From Ruminococcus sp. CAG:403 (GTDB lineage: Bacteria; Bacillota; Clostridia; Oscillospirales; Ruminococcaceae), in NCBI GenBank assembly GCA_000437255.1, contig FR899101.1, positions 85,286 through 92,388 on the forward strand: a DNA stretch of 7,103 nucleotides. The letters are read 5' to 3'. The notes beneath the pieces were generated by a model. It was not told where the DNA came from and did not search any database. It worked only from the letters and a program-made list of their open reading frames with translations. Positions 4,734 to 7,103 of the stretch are shown in pieces. Position numbers and translations under genes: made by a program. Numbering within the stretch: the first letter of the stretch is position 1; each line of letters opens with the position of its first letter.

Positions 4734-5438
4734 TTATGATGCATCTTTTTTCACACAAGTAGCAGATGCATGCTTGTTTCCGGTTTTTTTCTGATAAATG
4801 GTATAGCATACCGTGGAAATAATGGCAACTCCCAAAGATGCACCAATTGACCATGCCAGCATTTCCCAGTTTTGTTCCTGCACGCTTGTCCCAATCCAAG
4901 TTTCCGCAATAACAGCAGGCGCTGCACCGAGCAGGCTGCCCAATAAGAACTTTCCATACGGCGTTTTAATTGCTCCTAAGTACATGCTGACAAGATCCCC
5001 CGGCAGACAGTGAATCACTCGTAAAAAGAAGGAGACAAATCCATGGTGATTGCGCTGTCGTTCCAGCAAAGATGCTGCTTTGGGATATTTCTCCATGATA
5101 TGTTCTACACTTTTTCCGCCCGAAAAGCGACCCATTCCATACGGAACAGAAAAGCATACTGCCGTTCCCAAAAAGCTAACGCCAATCGCCAGAAACGGAG
5201 AAAACAAACAGCCGTTTAAAATATACAACACCGTAATGGGAAAGAAAATGGTCAGACTTTTCACAGCAAATAGAGCACAGCAAAGCAGCATGGTCAAAAA
5301 GAGATGATCGGTTTGAATCATTTCCCGCAGCGTTGCAACGTCTAAAGTTTGTCCCGAAAGGAAATACCACCCAATCAATACAACGCATAGTAACAATGGC
5401 AATCCACGCAAAATATGCAGCCATTTTTCCCGTTTCAT
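4734..5438 (-). CDS. TVP38/TMEM64 (VTT domain) family membrane protein
   Basis: This 234-residue integral membrane protein belongs to the TVP38/TMEM64 branch of the DedA/VTT superfamily, whose members are linked to lipid transport or scrambling; the exact bacterial role is unsettled. Numbered from the ATG, hydrophobic segments lie near 12-28, 46-60, 62-79, 82-99, 164-180 and 197-215. The signature region comprises FFPITVLYILNG (65-76), SVPYGMGRFSGG (97-108), and FLRVIHCLPGDLVSMYLGA (138-156), with the family PGDLVS core at 146-151. The open frame reaches a TTG at 5468, but the ATG at 5438 has GGAGG 8 nt upstream and is the better start. The Lys-rich tail (216-234) is probably cytoplasmic. The gene appears monocistronic: its own promoter lies upstream, and the CorC-type promoter begins 40 bp after its stop. 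No clear terminator is seen. Confidence 0.88.
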   Translation of the reverse strand: MKREKWLHILRGLPLLLCVVLIGWYFLSGQTLDVATLREMIQTDHLFLTMLLCCALFAVKSLTIFFPITVLYILNGCLFSPFLAIGVSFLGTAVCFSVPYGMGRFSGGKSVEHIMEKYPKAASLLERQRNHHGFVSFFLRVIHCLPGDLVSMYLGAIKTPYGKFLLGSLLGAAPAVIAETWIGTSVQEQNWEMLAWSIGASLGVAIISTVCYTIYQKKTGNKHASATCVKKDAS

Positions 5439-5540
5439 AAAGTCCCTCCATTCAAAATTTGCAAGCAACGATCCACTTTTATCCGCACGCTCCTCAAACA
5501 GATTCCACTGCTTTAGAAGAATGAAGTGGATACTAATACT

Positions 5541-5568
5541 ATTATACCACGATTTTTTGCTTTTTCAA
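5541..5568 (-). promoter_or_regulatory. Promoter of the VTT-domain gene
   Basis: TTGAAA (complement of 5563-5568), a 16-bp spacer and TATAAT (complement of 5541-5546) are present, with a TG one base upstream that makes an extended -10. The predicted start near 5534 gives a 95-nt leader. That leader contains an 8-bp inverted repeat (5471-5478 with 5524-5531). Confidence 0.75.
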
Positions 5569-5595
5569 GCATGAAAAAGCAGATAAGCCAACAAA

Positions 5596-5625
5596 AAAAC
5601 GAACGATGTCTCCATCGTTCGTTTT
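5596..5625. terminator. Bidirectional-looking terminator downstream of mntP
   Basis: A 13-bp perfect stem (5596-5608 with 5613-5625) and a TCTC tetraloop lie 15 bp after the mntP stop. On the minus strand the stem ends in a run of T (complement of 5593-5599), giving a good intrinsic terminator for mntP. A plus-strand T tract (5629-5635) is also present, but no plus-strand gene uses it. Confidence 0.88.
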
Positions 5626-5639
5626 AACTTTTTTTCGGA

Positions 5640-6224
5640 TCAGGCTGTTTCTAACAGATGCTCTACAAGGATTTTGATACCGATGGCAACCAAAATAATA
5701 CCGCCCAGCAATTCTGCTTTTTTCTCAAATCGATTGCCGAACTGATGACCAATCCAAACACCAATTATGGAAATTAAAAAAGTTACACTTCCGATAACGG
5801 CAATGGCAAGCCAAATGTTCACTTCCAAGAATGCAAATGTTACACCAACTGCTAGGGCATCAATGGAAGTGGCAATTGCCAGCAGAAACAACTCCTGCAA
5901 CCGAAACGGTTCCTGCGCAAGCTGCTGTTCCTTTTCTTCTTCCGCTTTTCCCTTTTTACAGGCTTCTACAACCATTTTTCCGCCGATGAATGCCAATAAA
6001 ACAAATGCAATCCAGTGATCAAACTCCCGGATATAGTCCGCAAACTGCGTACCTAGGAAGTAGCCCAGCATTGGCATCAATGCCTGAAAACCTCCAAAAA
6101 ACAATCCGATCACCAATGCTTGGACATACTGCATTTTTCGCATGCCCAAGCCCTTACAGACAGAAACGGCAAAAGCATCCATTGAAAGGCCGATTCCTGT
6201 TAATAACATCGTCCAGATTCCCAT
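5640..6224 (-). CDS. mntP: Manganese efflux pump MntP
   Basis: This 194-residue polytopic membrane protein of the MntP (DUF204, former YebN) family exports Mn2+ and so guards against manganese excess. The two-fold repeat of the family is plain: GLSMDAFAVSVCKGL (12-26) in helix 1 and ATSIDALAVGVTFAF (118-132) in helix 4, each with the membrane-embedded Asp (16 and 122). Other hydrophobic helices lie near 36-57, 70-88, 136-158 and 173-190. A charged Lys/Glu-rich loop (89-103) separates the halves. Length and start are normal for the family. AAGGAG lies about 10 nt before the ATG. The gene has its own promoter and terminator. The yybP-ykoY Mn2+ riboswitch that often precedes such genes was looked for and not seen; the leader is only about 64 nt. 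Confidence 0.94.
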   Translation of the reverse strand: MGIWTMLLTGIGLSMDAFAVSVCKGLGMRKMQYVQALVIGLFFGGFQALMPMLGYFLGTQFADYIREFDHWIAFVLLAFIGGKMVVEACKKGKAEEEKEQQLAQEPFRLQELFLLAIATSIDALAVGVTFAFLEVNIWLAIAVIGSVTFLISIIGVWIGHQFGNRFEKKAELLGGIILVAIGIKILVEHLLETA

Positions 6225-6244
6225 TGTGCTGTACTCCTTTTCTA

Positions 6245-6283
6245 GCCTGATTCCATCATTTGGGTCGAAAAATCAGTTCAGGC
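6245..6283 (-). promoter_or_regulatory. Inverted repeats in the mntP leader
   Basis: In the mntP leader the element at 6245-6252 (AAUCAGGC in the RNA) can pair with either of two upstream segments: GCCUGA (6278-6283) or CUGAUU (6271-6276). The two pairings exclude each other. The shared element ends only a few nt before the Shine-Dalgarno. It could be a small switch, but six-bp helices also arise by chance. Confidence 0.3.
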
Positions 6284-6294
6284 AATTGTTTTTT

Positions 6295-6323
6295 AGTATA
6301 CCATACACCATATGCCCTGTCAA
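6295..6323 (-). promoter_or_regulatory. Promoter of mntP
   Basis: A perfect TTGACA (complement of 6318-6323), a 17-bp spacer and TATACT (complement of 6295-6300) are present, with a TG one base upstream (extended -10). The predicted start near 6288 gives a leader of about 64 nt. Confidence 0.88.
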
Positions 6324-6350
6324 GCTATTTTAGAAATTGTTCTACAAGCA

Positions 6351-6384
6351 AAACAAAAACCGGCACGGTTTTCCCGTGCCGGTT
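6351..6384 (-). terminator. Intrinsic terminator of the dockerin-protein gene
   Basis: An 11-bp GC-rich perfect stem (6358-6368 with 6374-6384) with a 5-nt loop is followed on the minus strand by a T-rich run, TTTTTGTTT (complement of 6351-6359). It starts 43 bp after the stop codon at 6428. Confidence 0.9.
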
Positions 6385-6427
6385 CCTGTAAGTTCCTTTT
6401 CTATGAAAGAATCGGAATTATAGTGCC

Positions 6428-7102
6428 TTACTTATTGATCTCTGCACCCCAAACTGGATGATTTGCGAGTTCATCACAAATTACAGCCCACTTCGGATTG
6501 TTCAATACAGCATCTTCTGCATAGAAGGTCAGAATGTTTGTTGCATCTGCTAATTCAATTACTGCATCATCTGTATCTTCACCGGCCTTAGACTCAGTGT
6601 TGATATCAGACAAGAAGTATGCCAACTTCTCTAACATCTCATCAGACGGCTTATCTGCACTAGATGTTGTGAAGTAGTACGGATTCTTAACAGCATGCTC
6701 AGAGTAGTAAGTCAATGCCAATGTTGCATCTGCCAGTTCAACCTTACCATTCAGATCAGCGTCACCCTTTACACCAATGTAAACAGTCGGTGTTGCAACA
6801 ACTGTATCACCGTAGTAAGCATCTACAGTACCTACAAAGTACTTTTCAGTCTCTGCATACGTGCTCTTCGGAGTTGCACCCTTGAATGTGATCTTAGATA
6901 CATCGATGTTTGTTGTCTTACCTTCTGCATCGATGGAAACTACAGATTCAATCAGATCTGCCGGATCAAATTCACGATTATCTTCGGAGAAGTAGAAACC
7001 AGCATCCTTCAGTACAACAGAAATCTTAGTTACACCGGTTACACCAGTTGTGGTTGCGCCAGTTGTTGTAGTTGCTGCTGTTGTTGTGGTTGCTTCCGTT
7101 GT
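6428..7102 (-). CDS. Secreted dockerin-type protein, C-terminal 224 residues (runs off the right edge)
   Basis: Only the C-terminus is visible; the frame is open to the right edge. Numbered from the first visible codon, residues 1-25 are a Thr/Ala-rich linker typical of secreted modular proteins. Residues 26-111 form a beta-rich, acidic domain ending in VYIGVKGD, which I cannot name. Residues 114-224 are a dockerin-like module. Repeat 1 has a full 12-residue calcium loop (114-125, DADLNGKVELAD) followed by the helix ATLALTYYSEHAV. Repeat 2 has the matching ELADATNILTFYAEDAV, but its loop is expanded to 21 residues (166-186). Dockerins bind cohesins to tether enzymes into cellulosome or amylosome-like complexes. 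No catalytic domain is in view. The short ORF that opens at the TTG at 6721 is only an internal piece of this gene. Confidence 0.82.
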   Translation of the reverse strand, partial: TTEATTTTAATTTTGATTTGVTGVTKISVVLKDAGFYFSEDNREFDPADLIESVVSIDAEGKTTNIDVSKITFKGATPKSTYAETEKYFVGTVDAYYGDTVVATPTVYIGVKGDADLNGKVELADATLALTYYSEHAVKNPYYFTTSSADKPSDEMLEKLAYFLSDINTESKAGEDTDDAVIELADATNILTFYAEDAVLNNPKWAVICDELANHPVWGAEINK

Positions 7103-7103
7103 T

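Noticed and set aside
6225..6290. yybP-ykoY manganese riboswitch ahead of mntP
   Set aside because: The leader is about 64 nt and I cannot find the conserved GGGGAGUAG-type elements of that riboswitch.
7043..7103. Tandem DNA repeat at the right edge
   Set aside because: The GTT/GTA/GCT triplet pattern is explained by Thr and Ala codons of the linker; unit length and sequence are not constant.

Overview
The window looks like chromosomal DNA of a Gram-positive anaerobe of the Clostridia, most likely a Ruminococcus-like member of the Oscillospiraceae/Ruminococcaceae. The pointers are the C-terminal dockerin-like module behind a Thr-rich linker at the right edge, a class A RNase P RNA, strong AGGAGG-type ribosome binding sites, consensus sigma-A promoters and short hairpin/T-tract terminators. 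No transposase, phage, CRISPR or tRNA signal was found. The family assignment is an inference from gene content.

Layout, left to right. All genes are on the minus strand except one. (1) The start of an unrecognised protein runs off the left edge, downstream of an SGNH/GDSL hydrolase gene (206-937) that has its own promoter. (2) The RNase P RNA gene rnpB (about 1116-1462) has a near-consensus promoter and an intrinsic terminator. (3) A divergent pair follows: a DUF1273/SLOG-fold protein (minus, GTG start at 2004) and a 63-residue ribbon-helix-helix regulator (plus, 2144-2335). They share an intergenic region with two copies of a palindrome centred on TACCAT-N-ATGGTA. (4) A two-gene unit has a CNNM/CorC-type CBS-domain transporter followed 2 bp later by a PHP-family histidinol phosphatase. 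It is driven by a perfect TTGACA-17-TATAAT promoter with a 190-nt leader holding an 18-codon ORF and a strong hairpin. (5) A TVP38/TMEM64 (VTT) membrane protein. (6) A manganese efflux pump of the MntP family. (7) The C-terminal 224 residues of a secreted dockerin-type protein.

Most of the window is housekeeping: RNA processing, divalent-cation handling (CorC-type and MntP), membrane-lipid or envelope function (VTT) and histidine biosynthesis. Two places deserve a second look as possibly undescribed biology. One is the leader of the CorC-type gene, whose short ORF has an acidic-then-basic layout like the Mg2+-sensing MgtL peptide of enterobacteria, with a hairpin starting 2 nt after its stop codon. 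The other is the SLOG/RHH pair with paired operators, one inside the SLOG promoter and one over the probable -10 of the RHH gene. A smaller point is a greatly expanded second calcium-binding loop in the dockerin.

Several starts differ from the longest open frame. The SLOG gene begins at a GTG downstream of its own promoter, the VTT gene at an internal ATG with a good Shine-Dalgarno, and the RHH gene at an internal ATG. No stretch over 300 bases is empty. The longest non-protein stretches are the rnpB locus and the 264-bp CorC leader.
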